Under the pieces are notes generated by a model that worked only from the letters and a program-made list of their open reading frames with translations, was not told the DNA's origin and searched no databases. A program made the position numbers and the translations under genes. From positions 248,001-312,000 of the forward strand of contig NZ_BMDS01000001.1 of assembly GCF_014635905.1 (NCBI RefSeq): a stretch of 64,000 nt of DNA. Direction: 5' to 3'. Shown here one piece after another: positions 6,811 to 16,192 of the stretch. Each line of letters begins with the position of its first letter. Within the stretch, counting starts at the first letter, position 1. This DNA is from Limosilactobacillus caviae (GTDB taxonomy: Bacteria > Bacillota > Bacilli > Lactobacillales > Lactobacillaceae).

Positions 6811-7412
6811 TGATGAAAAATGTCTTGATTCTCGGAGCAACTGGGACTCTTGGAAGCGCGGTTCGCCAAAAATTCTTGAAGAATACTGATTATCATTTAA
6901 CGCTATTTGCCCGTTCTGCAAATCAAATTGATCCGCACCCCCAGGAAAATATAATCGCAGGCAATGTAATGAATGCTGCTGATCTTGATAAAGCAATGAT
7001 TAATCAGGACGCAGTTTTTGTAGCTCTGCGTGGTCCTTTAGGAGTGTACGCTGAGCAAATAATTGCCGCAATGAATCGTAATCATGTTTCACGGCTAATT
7101 TTTATTACTTCAATGGGAATTTATAATGAGATTCCAAATTCAATCGGGACAGCTAACAACTTGGAGCATAAGCCAGCTTTAATTCCTTATCGTCAGGCAG
7201 CTGATGCAATTGAAGCTTCGGATCTTAATTATACGATTATTCGTCCCGGCTGGTTTATGCGCGGACCGATTAATTATGTAATAACACAGAAAGGGCAGCC
7301 ATTTGGTGGTCAATATGCAACGATAAGTTCGATTGCTGATTTAGTGCTGCGACTAGTTAAGGACGATCGACTATACTCCCGAAATAGCGTTGGAATAAAT
7401 ACGCCGAATTAA
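6810..7412 (+). CDS. NmrA-like NAD(P)-binding oxidoreductase
   Basis: A 200-residue atypical SDR with an N-terminal Rossmann motif LILGATGTLGSAV at about 5-17, and LIFITSMGIYNEIPN and YTIIRPGWFMRG further on. Such proteins bind NAD(P)H and act as sensors or quinone/azo reductases. The ATG overlaps the PadR stop (TAATG), so the two are coupled, matching the common PadR/HxlR plus NmrA-like pairing. It is a paralogue of the gene at 26198, sharing the IYNE-P motif. It is followed by a terminator. Confidence 0.85.
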   Translation: MMKNVLILGATGTLGSAVRQKFLKNTDYHLTLFARSANQIDPHPQENIIAGNVMNAADLDKAMINQDAVFVALRGPLGVYAEQIIAAMNRNHVSRLIFITSMGIYNEIPNSIGTANNLEHKPALIPYRQAADAIEASDLNYTIIRPGWFMRGPINYVITQKGQPFGGQYATISSIADLVLRLVKDDRLYSRNSVGINTPN

Positions 7413-7421
7413 TCATTAAAC

Positions 7422-7471
7422 TGTTCTAAAGATGTTAGTAAATTACTAGTATTTTTAGGACAATTTTTTTA
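7422..7471 (+). terminator. Intrinsic terminator
   Basis: TGTTCTAAA near 7422-7430 pairs (with one G-U) with TTTAGGACA ending at 7462, followed by a run of seven or more T. Confidence 0.75.
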
Positions 7472-7510
7472 TTATTAAAATAGCTTATTTCGTGAAAAAG
7501 GAGAACACAC

Positions 7511-8512
7511 ATGCACTCGAAAAAGTTAACAAAGATATTGCTTGCGTCAACGCTAGCATTTTCGCTATTAGCTGTTCCGGTTACGCAGACTAGTGTATTA
7601 GCAGCTGAAACTACAAATAGTGAAAGTTCAAGTAGTAATAGCACTCAAACGCATACGCTTAATAAGTCATATGTTGTATATGGTGCAGGAGCTGCAGATA
7701 AGAGTGAACTGGATAACGTTTTAGCAGTTGATGATAATTTTACTAACCTGACAGCAACGGCAAGCGACTATCAGAAGTACATCAATCCTAACGGGTCAAC
7801 TACTAATGCTGCAATGGTTAGTTCAGTGGCAATTGTTCCGACCGATCCAGGTTCTGGAATAAAGGTTAATGTCAAAAAATTTAATGGTGAGGATAACATC
7901 ACTAAAGTTACCGCCCAGCAATATGCAATGGTTGCCCAGATGGCTGGAGTGACCGATGTAACAATTACCGTTAGTGCTAATCGTGCTGTGTCTGGTGAAT
8001 CGGCGTTGACAGGGGTTTATAAAGCAATTGCGGCCGATGGAGTTGGTCTTAATGAGCAAAACACGCAATCAGCTAACCAAATGCTGACCGCTACAAATAG
8101 TGCGATTGAGGCAAATAAAGATGACAGCAAGTACCCTGGGAAATTAATGGCTGCGGTTGGTGATACAACAAAAGAGATTAACCAGCAAAAGAAACAGGGA
8201 AATACCCCAACGCAAAATGATATTCAGACAACATTTAATCAAAAACTAGAAGCTCGTAATATTTATAATGAAACCAAGAATTATGAGCAGCCAATTATTA
8301 ATGCCTTAGTTCAGTTTAATAATTCGCCAATCAGTTCTAGCAAAGACTATAGTTCACACGTTACTGATACTATTAATAATGTAAAGAATTCATCTGGCGA
8401 CATGATGAATAAAGCTAAGAAATTTTTGAATTCTAAAGATGGTCAGGCTATTCAACAAGAGGCCCAATCTTGGTGGACACGGTTGGTTAACTGGGTTCGT
8501 AGTTGGTTCTAG
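7511..8512 (+). CDS. Secreted DUF1002-family protein (YpuA-like)
   Basis: A 333-residue exported protein. The signal peptide (MHSKKLTKILL, hydrophobic core, then an AxA site near residue 32) is clear and is followed by a Ser-rich linker. The rest matches DUF1002/YpuA: VVYGAGAADKSELDNVL, then VSSVAIVPTDPGSGIKV and VTAQQYAMVAQMAGVTDVTITV, resembling regulators or co-chaperone-like secreted proteins of unknown role. AAAAGGAG precedes the ATG. It is followed at 21 bases by the PsiE-like gene and probably cotranscribed with it. Confidence 0.88.
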   Translation: MHSKKLTKILLASTLAFSLLAVPVTQTSVLAAETTNSESSSSNSTQTHTLNKSYVVYGAGAADKSELDNVLAVDDNFTNLTATASDYQKYINPNGSTTNAAMVSSVAIVPTDPGSGIKVNVKKFNGEDNITKVTAQQYAMVAQMAGVTDVTITVSANRAVSGESALTGVYKAIAADGVGLNEQNTQSANQMLTATNSAIEANKDDSKYPGKLMAAVGDTTKEINQQKKQGNTPTQNDIQTTFNQKLEARNIYNETKNYEQPIINALVQFNNSPISSSKDYSSHVTDTINNVKNSSGDMMNKAKKFLNSKDGQAIQQEAQSWWTRLVNWVRSWF

Positions 8513-8533
8513 CTAGGTTGATGGAGAATCAAA

Positions 8534-8935
8534 GTGGAAAAGTTTAATCAGTTTATTGTTAAATTTAGTCGTTTTTTGCAATTGCTGACAATTATTGCGA
8601 TGGCCCTGTTAGGTATATGTTTGAGCGTTGTATTATTTATTGAATTATTCAACCTCAGCACGCAGTTATTTACTTTAAACCTGGCGAATGTTTATTTTAA
8701 AATCCTCGATGATGTGATTGTTTTCTTCCTATTCTTTGAATTTATAGCAATGATTATTTCAGCGCTTAAACACAATGGTCATATTTCCGTTAACTTTTTG
8801 ATGAGTTTAGGAGTTACAGCGCTATTGCGGGGACTAATCGCAACGCATGGTGATCCGGTTGAAATTGTCTTGTATGCTTTAGCCATTCTACTGCTAATTA
8901 TTGGAATGGTTATCCTTAACCGTTTTATCAAATAA
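8534..8935 (+). CDS. psiE: PsiE-family membrane protein
   Basis: A 133-residue integral membrane protein with four predicted transmembrane helices. The central segment FKILDDVIVFFLFFEFIAMIISALKHNGHISVNFL and the following RGLIATHGDP loop match the PsiE (phosphate-starvation-inducible) family, whose function is unknown. It starts at a GTG with GGAGA nine bases upstream. Its closeness to the DUF1002 gene suggests an operon ending at the terminator at 8941. Confidence 0.82.
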   Translation: MEKFNQFIVKFSRFLQLLTIIAMALLGICLSVVLFIELFNLSTQLFTLNLANVYFKILDDVIVFFLFFEFIAMIISALKHNGHISVNFLMSLGVTALLRGLIATHGDPVEIVLYALAILLLIIGMVILNRFIK

Positions 8936-8940
8936 ATCGA

Positions 8941-8972
8941 AAACTGGGAGCAAAATTTGTTCTCAGTTTTTT
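8941..8972 (+). terminator. Intrinsic terminator
   Basis: AAACTGGGAGCA at 8941-8952 pairs with TGTTCTCAGTTT, ending in a T run. Confidence 0.85.
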
Positions 8973-9084
8973 AATTATATTGTTAAAAATTAAATATAAT
9001 GCATTATCCTTAAGTTTTGAAAACGAATTCAATATAATGAAACTGTAAGCAGTTATAAATTTATTAATTAAGGAAGGTGCAGAT

Positions 9085-9888
9085 ATGAGCGATTTAACAG
9101 GAAAAGTTGCAATTGTAACGGCATGTAGCCGCGGAATTGGTTTTGCGATTGTTAAAAAGTTTGTTGAAGATGGTGCGATTGTTTATATGGCAGTTCGTGA
9201 TAGTGATAAAGACATTAATTTGACTAATAAGCTGCATGCGGAAAACGATCACTATCGGCGGGTAGTTTACAATGCGATTGACTTTAGTTCATATAAGCCA
9301 ATGGTCGATGAAGTAGTTAAAGACGCTGGTCGAATTGATATCCTAGTTAATAATTTTGGAACAACTGATATTGCGCATGATTTAACGCTGACAACTGGCG
9401 ATCCAGAAAAATTCTTTGCCATTATTAAGGAAAATATTGGTAGTGTCTACTACGGTACACGTTACGCTGTTGAACAGATGATGAAACAAAAAACTGGCGG
9501 AAGCATTGTTAATATTTCTTCGGTTGCCGGAACAACACCGGATGTCTCGCGTCTAGCTTATACGACCTCCAAAGCAGCCATTGATTCATTAACACGGAAT
9601 ATTGCTGTTCAATATGCCCGTCAACAGATTCGTTGTAACGCGGTCTTACCAGGAATGGTTGATACTGACGCTATTAAGAATTTATCTAAGGACTTTATGG
9701 AAACGTTCTTAAATAATGTTCCGCTTGGCAAATTTGTTGAGCCTGAAGACATTGCTAATGCGGTTGCATTTCTCGCAAGTGACGAGGCACGCAATATCAC
9801 TGGCGAATTAGTCCCTGTTTGTGGCGGATTTGGATTACCAACACCAATTTATAGTGATGTTATCAGTGGTAAGATCAAGCAAAATTAA
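9085..9888 (+). CDS. Short-chain dehydrogenase, 7-alpha-hydroxysteroid dehydrogenase-like
   Basis: A 267-residue classical SDR. The cofactor loop is TACSRGIG near residues 12-19, the catalytic Ser is in NISSVAG, and Tyr/Lys lie in YTTSK. FVEPEDIANAVAFLASDEARNITGELVPVCGG is the typical C-terminal segment. The usual NNAG is NNFG here. The closest groups are the 3-oxoacyl-ACP reductase/7-alpha-HSDH-like enzymes, so a bile acid or other ketone substrate is possible in a gut organism but not proven. It is monocistronic, with GAAGG upstream and a terminator after. Confidence 0.87.
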   Translation: MSDLTGKVAIVTACSRGIGFAIVKKFVEDGAIVYMAVRDSDKDINLTNKLHAENDHYRRVVYNAIDFSSYKPMVDEVVKDAGRIDILVNNFGTTDIAHDLTLTTGDPEKFFAIIKENIGSVYYGTRYAVEQMMKQKTGGSIVNISSVAGTTPDVSRLAYTTSKAAIDSLTRNIAVQYARQQIRCNAVLPGMVDTDAIKNLSKDFMETFLNNVPLGKFVEPEDIANAVAFLASDEARNITGELVPVCGGFGLPTPIYSDVISGKIKQN

Positions 9889-9907
9889 TATAAAGTGAAA
9901 TAATAAG

Positions 9908-9952
9908 AGTCCTCTAGCAGCCATTTTTATGGGGTACTAGAGGACTTTCTTG
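9908..9952. terminator. Terminator between SDR and asparaginase
   Basis: AGTCCTCTAG at 9908-9917 pairs exactly with CTAGAGGACT at 9937-9946, followed by TTCTTG. The symmetrical stem can serve both convergent genes. Confidence 0.8.
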
Positions 9953-9973
9953 TTATGTTATTAAAATTTAAGG

Positions 9974-10963
9974 TTAGTCGAGGGTAACTTCGCCAGCGAC
10001 ATCCATATCGAAGAAGTTAGTAATGGCTTTAACGTCCATTCCCTGACCTAACCCCCACATTAATTTGGCAATTGCACTTTCAGAGGTCATATCCCGAGCA
10101 CTAATAGCTCCCTCAAGCAACGCTAACCGTCCAACTTCATACTTGGTCAGATCGCTTCGTTCGTAAAGACACTGGCTAGTCGTGATGATTGGAATTCCAT
10201 TGCGGATAAGTTCACCAACGGCAGCTACCATATTACGACGGATTGAGGTCATTCCGCCCAATCCATAGGCCTCAATAACGATACCATGACAACCGTTTTT
10301 AGCCATAGCATGGAGGAGGGCAGGATCAAAGCCGGGGAAAAGTTTTACTAGTGAAACGTGGGTGTCGATCTTTGTGTTTAACTGACATTCGCCAGATTCA
10401 GGAATGCGGTGGTCTTTTAAGGAGAAACCATCAGAGGTTACTTCGCCCACTGGTGGGACATTAACACTTTCAAAAGCATCAAATGCGGTTGTCCGGACCT
10501 TCACACTTCGGCAGCCACGCATCACTTTGCGGTTAAAGGCGATATAGACACCAGGGGCACAGTTTGCTGCCGCTGTGAAAGCTAGCCGTAAATTATCAGG
10601 CGCGTCACTAAGAATCACATTCATTGGTACTTGGCTTCCGGTTAAGACTACGGGGATATTAAGGTGTTGAAGCATAAACGTCAGCATCGATGCAGTGTAA
10701 GCCATTGTGTCTGTACCGTGCGAAACAACGATTCCATCATAATCGTTTCGATGATCATAGATCGCCTCAGCAATAATTTTCCATTCTTCCGGTTGAATAT
10801 TTGAAGAATCTAATTCTAAAATATCGCGGACAGTAATATCATATTCAAGTCGGCCGAGCATTTTGATTAATTCTTCCCCTGATTCTCCAGGAGCAAGTCC
10901 TTCATCTGACACAACTGACGCAATTGTGCCACCGGTGGAGAGAAGCAATAATTTTTTAGTCAT
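9974..10963 (-). CDS. Type I-like L-asparaginase
   Basis: A 329-residue asparaginase hydrolysing asparagine to aspartate and ammonia. Both family signatures are present: LLLSTGGTIAS near the N terminus with the nucleophile Thr, and GIVVSHGTDTMAYTASML near residue 80 with the second Thr, Asp and Lys/His set. No signal peptide is seen, so it is probably cytosolic. An ATG 12 bases upstream (10975) has no ribosome binding site; the ATG at 10963 has GGTGA. It lies near the asparagine T-box operon but in its own transcript. Confidence 0.9.
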   Translation of the reverse strand: MTKKLLLLSTGGTIASVVSDEGLAPGESGEELIKMLGRLEYDITVRDILELDSSNIQPEEWKIIAEAIYDHRNDYDGIVVSHGTDTMAYTASMLTFMLQHLNIPVVLTGSQVPMNVILSDAPDNLRLAFTAAANCAPGVYIAFNRKVMRGCRSVKVRTTAFDAFESVNVPPVGEVTSDGFSLKDHRIPESGECQLNTKIDTHVSLVKLFPGFDPALLHAMAKNGCHGIVIEAYGLGGMTSIRRNMVAAVGELIRNGIPIITTSQCLYERSDLTKYEVGRLALLEGAISARDMTSESAIAKLMWGLGQGMDVKAITNFFDMDVAGEVTLD

Positions 10964-11062
10964 TTTAGTCACCATGATTCAATTTTTGTTATTATTTTAA
11001 ATTGTAGTTTTTATAAACACAAGCAATTTAACGTGGCATTATCACGGAAAAGGGGAAAGTTA

Positions 11063-11677
11063 ATGAGAGAGCCGGATATACGGAATTGGTCATTTTCAAA
11101 ACGGGCTTTATATCATCAAGAAATAAAGCCAAAAGTGAAAAGGCGAAAAAAGCCCCACGACTCTAACCAATGGTACTATTGGGTGCAAGTACAGTTTATG
11201 GACGGCAAGATAGGAAACTATCAATTAGCCCGTGATCTTCAACAACCATTAGATCAGCATCGTCGGCATCATCCTGGGAAGTGGCGAGATATTTTACTAG
11301 GGGCATTAATAAATGTACCAGTTTCGCACTATCATGAAGGAAAAGCAAAAATAAAGCCAGCAATTGTTACTAGAATTTTAATTCTGCCGGTCCGAACCGG
11401 TAATCCACGGTGGATAACAAGGAGTCAGTTTATTAAGCCGCATTATTCACAGGTTAAGTGGTTTTTTAATAAGGTCCAACTATCACGGGAAATAAGTTTT
11501 CTTACTCATGATTTTCAACCACAGAACCAACAACGGATTAAGGCAATCCTTACACAATATCGCCAGCAAAAGGTAAAACAGGTGCGTCAACAGGTATGGC
11601 GCTACATTTTATTTATTGGGACTAGTTTAGTGTTGATAGTAGGTGCTATTATTTTGGCTGTTGAGTTAATAATTTAA
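11063..11677 (+). CDS. Uncharacterised basic protein with C-terminal membrane anchor
   Basis: A 204-residue protein I cannot assign. The N-terminal 40 residues are very basic (KPKVKRRKKPHDSN), the middle part is rich in Trp, Arg and His, and residues about 180-204 form a single hydrophobic helix (YILFIGTSLVLIVGAIILAVELII), giving a tail-anchored, mostly cytoplasmic topology. AAAAGGGG upstream fits the ATG at 11063; an in-frame GTG at 11033 would add 10 residues. It has no clear operon partner. It may be specific to this group of lactobacilli. Confidence 0.7.
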   Translation: MREPDIRNWSFSKRALYHQEIKPKVKRRKKPHDSNQWYYWVQVQFMDGKIGNYQLARDLQQPLDQHRRHHPGKWRDILLGALINVPVSHYHEGKAKIKPAIVTRILILPVRTGNPRWITRSQFIKPHYSQVKWFFNKVQLSREISFLTHDFQPQNQQRIKAILTQYRQQKVKQVRQQVWRYILFIGTSLVLIVGAIILAVELII

Positions 11678-11726
11678 TTATTGTATCTTATTATTAGTAA
11701 GTGTTCTTGAGAGGAGAGCGATTAAA

Positions 11727-12089
11727 ATGCAACTGATTATTACAGATAATGCTAGTCAGTGGTTTAAGAAGAACTTGAATCTGACAAGTGGCAGTGGGAT
11801 AAAGCTTTATGGTAAAACAGTTCAGCCGCATAATGTTAAGCATAGTCCAGAGCAGGGTTATGCTGTTGAAGATAACTTAGATAATGCGACAGTTGTAACT
11901 GAAAAGGATGGGATCAGCTACCATATTAATTTCGATGATGGGTGGTTCTTTTCAGGGATGATTGTGACGGTTGATTACACTGAAAACGATGCTCAGCCGA
12001 CCTTCAATTTTAAATGGGAACATAACGGAAATACTGACGTTGATGCTTCTACTGGTGCGTCCAGCAAATATGAGGAATACTGGGAATAA
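11727..12089 (+). CDS. HesB/YneR-like iron-sulfur biogenesis fold protein
   Basis: A 120-residue protein resembling the YneR subgroup of HesB/IscA-like proteins: it begins LIITDNASQWFKKNLNLTSGSGIKLYGK and continues with DGISYHINFDDGWFFSGMIVTVDY. The Cys residues used by real IscA proteins for Fe-S assembly are absent, as in YneR, so the role is unknown. The C terminus carries a disordered tail (DVDASTGASSKYEE). GAGAGGAGAG precedes the ATG. Confidence 0.75.
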   Translation: MQLIITDNASQWFKKNLNLTSGSGIKLYGKTVQPHNVKHSPEQGYAVEDNLDNATVVTEKDGISYHINFDDGWFFSGMIVTVDYTENDAQPTFNFKWEHNGNTDVDASTGASSKYEEYWE

Positions 12090-12189
12090 ATACATTGTTA
12101 ACCGATTGTGATAATGGTATAACAATAATATCTTAGGTACTTGCAGGCGATACCTAGCCCAACATTGCCGTCGACGGAAAGGATATTCG

Positions 12190-12864
12190 ATGAGAATCAA
12201 TGTTTTGCAACATACACCTAATGAGGGACCCGGAACAATTCAGCAATGGTCACAGGATCACGGTCATGAGATGTATATTTATCATCCATATCAGTTTGGC
12301 AATCTTCCGACAGCTACTGAGACCGATATGCTGATTATTCTTGGCGGGCCAATGAGTCCTAATGATGACTTACCATGGATTAAGCAAGAGCGCGTATTGA
12401 TTCAGCAATTGTTAGATGCCCATAAACCTATTTTTGGAGCATGTTATGGGGCACAGCAGATTGCAAAAACGTTAGGATATGCGATTAAAAAAGCACCTCA
12501 CAAGGAAGTCGGATGGGCGCCAGTATACCTAAAGAATAATATTATTCCTGGTATTCCTGAAAAGTTAACTGCTTTACATTGGCACGAAGAGATGTTTGAA
12601 GTTCCAGACCAAGCAGACCTGTTATTTAGCAGCGATTTGGTTAAGAACCAAGGATTTATTATGAATGGTAACGTAATTGGCCTCCAATTCCACTTTGAGC
12701 CAGGTCCAGACAATGTTCGTGAGATTGCAGTTAATGATGATCAATACCCATTGGACCATAATGACTTGCATCAAACGGGTGCCGAGATTATTGCGCATGA
12801 TGTTCCTACTGAAAATAAGCGAGTTATGTACCAATTGTTGGATTTTATGATGAAGAATAGTTAG
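12190..12864 (+). CDS. Class I glutamine amidotransferase (GuaA-type domain)
   Basis: A 224-residue stand-alone class I glutaminase domain. The nucleophile Cys85 lies in FGACYGAQQIAK, GGPMSPNDD is the oxyanion-side loop, and the His is in LQFHFEPGPDN with Glu two residues on. It would hydrolyse glutamine and pass ammonia to an unknown partner, or act on gamma-glutamyl compounds. GGAAAGG upstream fits the ATG. No partner gene is adjacent. A short hairpin (TTAGGT/ACCTAG) lies just upstream of the start. Confidence 0.87.
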   Translation: MRINVLQHTPNEGPGTIQQWSQDHGHEMYIYHPYQFGNLPTATETDMLIILGGPMSPNDDLPWIKQERVLIQQLLDAHKPIFGACYGAQQIAKTLGYAIKKAPHKEVGWAPVYLKNNIIPGIPEKLTALHWHEEMFEVPDQADLLFSSDLVKNQGFIMNGNVIGLQFHFEPGPDNVREIAVNDDQYPLDHNDLHQTGAEIIAHDVPTENKRVMYQLLDFMMKNS

Positions 12865-12910
12865 TAATTGAATATATTTTTTCTAAGGAAAGCGGAACAG
12901 CTTTATGTTA

Positions 12911-12970
12911 TAAAGCCCTCTGAGTATATAGATGAAATAGCAATTCATCTGATACCCAGGGGGCTTTTTA
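12911..12970 (+). terminator. Intrinsic terminator
   Basis: AAAGCCCTCTG at 12912-12922 pairs with CAGGGGGCTTT at 12957-12967, with an inner ATAGATGAA/TTCATCTGAT helix and a T run. It is unusually long. Confidence 0.85.
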
Positions 12971-12975
12971 GTAAA

Positions 12976-13008
12976 GAAAAAGAGCTGAGAAAAAATCTCA
13001 ACTCTTTA
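12976..13008 (-). terminator. Terminator of the asnA-asnS operon
   Basis: Read on the minus strand, AAAGAGTTGAGA pairs with TCTCAGCTCTTT, followed by TTCTTT. Confidence 0.75.
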
Positions 13009-13076
13009 GTCCTCTAACTAGTAAATAAAGAGGCCCGATATTCTAAAATAATATTTATCATGACAATTTTTACCTT

Positions 13077-14375
13077 TTATGGATTCAACCGGTTAAGCAT
13101 CCGTGGGAACGGAATGTTTTCCCGAATATGATCTTGAAGGGTGATCCAAGCAAGGAATCGTTCAAGACCCATTCCAAATCCAGAGTGAGGAACTGAACCG
13201 TACTTCCGTAAGTCATCATACCAGCCATAGTTTTCTTTGCTTAAACCATTTTCTTCTAGCTTGCTAGTGATGTATTCGTAGTCATATGCACGTTCGGAAC
13301 CACCGATGATTTCACCGTAGCCTTCTGGTGCTAACAAGTCGGCACAGATAACTTGACGAGCGTCATCTGGGTCTTGTGGCATGTAGAATGCTTTGATTTC
13401 TTTTGGATAATTCTTGATAAAGACTGGCTTCTTGAATTGGTCGGCAAGGTAGGTTTCTTCTGGTGAACCGAAATCAGCGCCGTATTCAACGTCAAAGCCG
13501 CCTTTCTTAAGCATTTCAATCGCTTCTTTGTAGGTGATTCGTGGGTAAGGAAGTTCAGTAAATGGCTTCAAACTTTCAACGCTTCGGCCAACCATTTCTA
13601 ATTCAGTTGCGCAGTGGTCAATTAAGTCTTGGATTAGGTAGGCGACGTATTGTTCTTGAATTTCTTCGCTTTCATCCTCATGCATCCAAGCCATTTCTGG
13701 TTCAATCATCCAGAATTCCATTAAGTGACGACGGGTCTTAGATTTTTCAGCCCGGAAAGTAGGACCCATAGTGTAGATACGGCCAAGTGCAAGCGCACCA
13801 GCTTCACCGTATAATTGACCGGATTGTGAAAGGTAGGCTGACCGGTCGAAGTAATCTGTTTCAAATAATTCAGTAGTACCTTCAGGAGCACTTCCAGTTA
13901 AGATTGGAGCATCAAATTGGGTGAAACCATGCTTGTCAAAGAATTCCATTGTTGCAAGCTTAACGCGGCTGCGAATCCGCATTAGTGCCCATGGCTTGCG
14001 TGAACGTAACCATAAGTGACGATTGTCAAGTAAGAAGTCAATACCGTGTTCCTTGTTACCAATTGGGTATTCTTCACTTTCACCCACAATCTCAAAGTCT
14101 TTGATATGGATTTCATAACCAAACTTTGAACGCTTGTCTTCAGCGATTTCACCAGTTACCCAAAAACTAGTTTCTTGGTGAAGATCATGTTTTGCAGAAT
14201 CAAATTTTTCTTCTGAAACATCATTTTTTCGGATAATTCCTTGGAAAAAGCCGGTTCCATCTCGTAATTGTAAGAATGCAATCTTACCGCTTGAACGCTT
14301 ATCAGTTAACCAAACACCAATTTTAACAGTTTCCCCAACGTGTTGAGGAGCTTGACTAATTGTAATAGTTTCCAC
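13077..14375 (-). CDS. asnS: Asparaginyl-tRNA synthetase
   Basis: A 432-residue class IIb synthetase that charges tRNA-Asn. An N-terminal OB-fold anticodon-binding domain ([29 protein letters not shown]) is followed by the class II core with motif 2 ([28 protein letters not shown]) and motif 3 ([13 protein letters not shown]). The frame is open to 14423, but GGGAGAG fits a GTG at 14375 and the protein then starts in register with the family. It follows asnA by 19 bases, so both share the Asn T-box. Confidence 0.95.
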   Translation of the reverse strand: METITISQAPQHVGETVKIGVWLTDKRSSGKIAFLQLRDGTGFFQGIIRKNDVSEEKFDSAKHDLHQETSFWVTGEIAEDKRSKFGYEIHIKDFEIVGESEEYPIGNKEHGIDFLLDNRHLWLRSRKPWALMRIRSRVKLATMEFFDKHGFTQFDAPILTGSAPEGTTELFETDYFDRSAYLSQSGQLYGEAGALALGRIYTMGPTFRAEKSKTRRHLMEFWMIEPEMAWMHEDESEEIQEQYVAYLIQDLIDHCATELEMVGRSVESLKPFTELPYPRITYKEAIEMLKKGGFDVEYGADFGSPEETYLADQFKKPVFIKNYPKEIKAFYMPQDPDDARQVICADLLAPEGYGEIIGGSERAYDYEYITSKLEENGLSKENYGWYDDLRKYGSVPHSGFGMGLERFLAWITLQDHIRENIPFPRMLNRLNP

Positions 14376-14394
14376 TTCTATACTCTCCCTTAAA

Positions 14395-15405
14395 TTATAA
14401 AATCTGAATGTGTGCTGCTTCACACTTCTTAATCATATCTTCTGGCCAGATACTTGCTTGTACTTCTCCAACATGGGCCTTACCAAGTAGGAGCATGCAA
14501 AGGCGTGACTGACCAATTCCTCCACCAATTGTATATGGTAATTCGCCATTGAGCAACATTTTATGGAAAGGTAATTTTTCACGATCAGTTGCACCAGCCT
14601 GTTCGAGCTGATACTTCATTGACTCAGGACTAACCCGGATTCCCATACTGGAGATTTCAATCCGCCGCTGTAAAGGTTCATACCAGAAAATAATGTCACC
14701 GTTTAAACTCCAGTCATCATAATCTGGTGCCCGGCCATCGTGAGGCTTACCGCTGCGCTTTAACTTATCACCAATCTTCATTACAAAGACGGCGCCAAGT
14801 TCTTTAGCAATCTTATCTTCACGTTCCATTGGGGTTAAGTCAGGCCAGCGATCTTCAAGTTCTTGGGTAGTTACAAAGTGAATTTCATCAGGCAGGTGGT
14901 ATACGGCTTGTGGAAACTTATACCAAACCTCGTGTTCCATATGCTTAATCACCTTGAAGATCGTTCGGACAGTATCTTTTAATGTTTCTTCCGTTCGTTC
15001 TTCTTTAGCAATAACTTTTTCCCAGTCCCATTGGTCGACATAAATTGAGTGGAAGTTATCAAGGTCTTCTTCTTTACGAATGGCGTTCATGTTGGTGTAA
15101 AGACCTTCGTGCATTCCAAAACCGTACCGTTTAAGCGCAAGACGTTTCCATTTGGCTAGTGAATGAACAACTTCAACTGTTTCTCCAGGCATGTCCTTCA
15201 TTTCAAAAGACACCGGTTGTTCGACGCCGTTTAAGTTATCGTTTAGTCCAGTGCTTTTTTCAACGAACATCGGCGCTGACATCCGTTGAAGGTTTAATTC
15301 TTTACCAAATTCATCTTGGAATGTTTCACGAATATAACGAATAGCTGCTTCTGTTTCTCGAATTGAAAGTCGTGGATCGTAATCCGCTGGAATAGTTAAG
15401 TCCAT
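14395..15405 (-). CDS. asnA: Aspartate-ammonia ligase (asparagine synthetase A)
   Basis: A 336-residue AsnA making asparagine from aspartate, ammonia and ATP. The fold is class II synthetase-like: [26 protein letters not shown] is a strong N-terminal signature, and [28 protein letters not shown] is the C-terminal motif 3. AAGGAG lies 9 bases before the ATG at 15405; an upstream TTG is not needed. It is the first gene of the T-box-controlled asnA-asnS operon, so both respond to uncharged tRNA-Asn. Confidence 0.95.
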   Translation of the reverse strand: MDLTIPADYDPRLSIRETEAAIRYIRETFQDEFGKELNLQRMSAPMFVEKSTGLNDNLNGVEQPVSFEMKDMPGETVEVVHSLAKWKRLALKRYGFGMHEGLYTNMNAIRKEEDLDNFHSIYVDQWDWEKVIAKEERTEETLKDTVRTIFKVIKHMEHEVWYKFPQAVYHLPDEIHFVTTQELEDRWPDLTPMEREDKIAKELGAVFVMKIGDKLKRSGKPHDGRAPDYDDWSLNGDIIFWYEPLQRRIEISSMGIRVSPESMKYQLEQAGATDREKLPFHKMLLNGELPYTIGGGIGQSRLCMLLLGKAHVGEVQASIWPEDMIKKCEAAHIQIL

Positions 15406-15446
15406 AATAGACAACTCCTTAAATATTAGATTTAGGAATGAATTAA

Positions 15447-15712
15447 AAAAGCCTTTCGTTCCCTAAAACTAAGGGACGAAAGGCTTTTTTCCGCGGTACC
15501 ACCCAAATTGTCTAGAAATATCTAGACCTCCTCAAGAACACGCTATAATGCTCTGCTGGTAAGGTAACGGTCCAGATCCGGCCAAGCCTACTTTAAGTAA
15601 ACTCATTTGGGTTGGCAGCACTCGCGAAAGTGTTATTCACTAGCGTAGGGTCGACCGATTTCTCACTATCATCGGTTCACTGAACGAATACAACTAGTTA
15701 CTCTTCTTTCTC
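15447..15712 (-). ncRNA. T-box riboswitch (Asn specifier) upstream of asnA
   Basis: On the minus strand the leader has the AAGAGTA base of stem I, a specifier AAC (15634-15632, asparagine) followed by the conserved purine, the T-box GGTGGTACCGCGG at about 15504-15491, and a terminator hairpin at 15485-15451 with a T run. The whole element reads from about 15712 to 15447. Confidence 0.9.
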
Positions 15713-15778
15713 ATCGCTTTTTTATTTTGTTAATTGTATTTTAACCTAATTCTTTTAAAATGCAATACTTTATTTAAA

Positions 15779-16192
15779 TTATTTTATCTTAGACCATGTC
15801 ATTTCAGCTTCAATATCGCTATGCTTGGTAATATTAAAGCCATTGTGACAGTAAAAATTAATTGCTGCCTGGTTTTTCATATACACATTTATGGTTAAAA
15901 CCTGGTGCTTTTCTTTAGCAATATTAAGTAGCGTGGTTCCGATATGCTGCGATCGATAATGCTTAGTGACAAATAGTCCCGCAATATAACTTCCTTGGAG
16001 ACCAATAAAACCATTAACTTGATCAAGATTGTCGACAAAACAATAAACTTCTGCTTGCAGAATCGCATTTCTAACAGCGGAGACATTTTGATACCAGTAT
16101 TTGGAGTCGATAAAAGGATGAGCTTCTAAATTAGCTGTTAGCCAAACAGTCATAATATTATCGATGTCAGTCGGTTTCATTTTTCTAATCAT
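15779..16192 (-). CDS. GNAT-family acetyltransferase
   Basis: A 137-residue GNAT protein. GLFVTKHYRSQHIGTTLLNIAKEK is the acetyl-CoA binding motif A (a Q/R-x-x-G-x-G/A variant), followed by VYMKNQAAINFYCHNGFNI (motif B). The substrate is unknown. Its start overlaps the end of folT by 8 bases, so it is translated from the same message. The ECF S component and this enzyme need not be functionally related. Confidence 0.85.
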   Translation of the reverse strand: MIRKMKPTDIDNIMTVWLTANLEAHPFIDSKYWYQNVSAVRNAILQAEVYCFVDNLDQVNGFIGLQGSYIAGLFVTKHYRSQHIGTTLLNIAKEKHQVLTINVYMKNQAAINFYCHNGFNITKHSDIEAEMTWSKIK

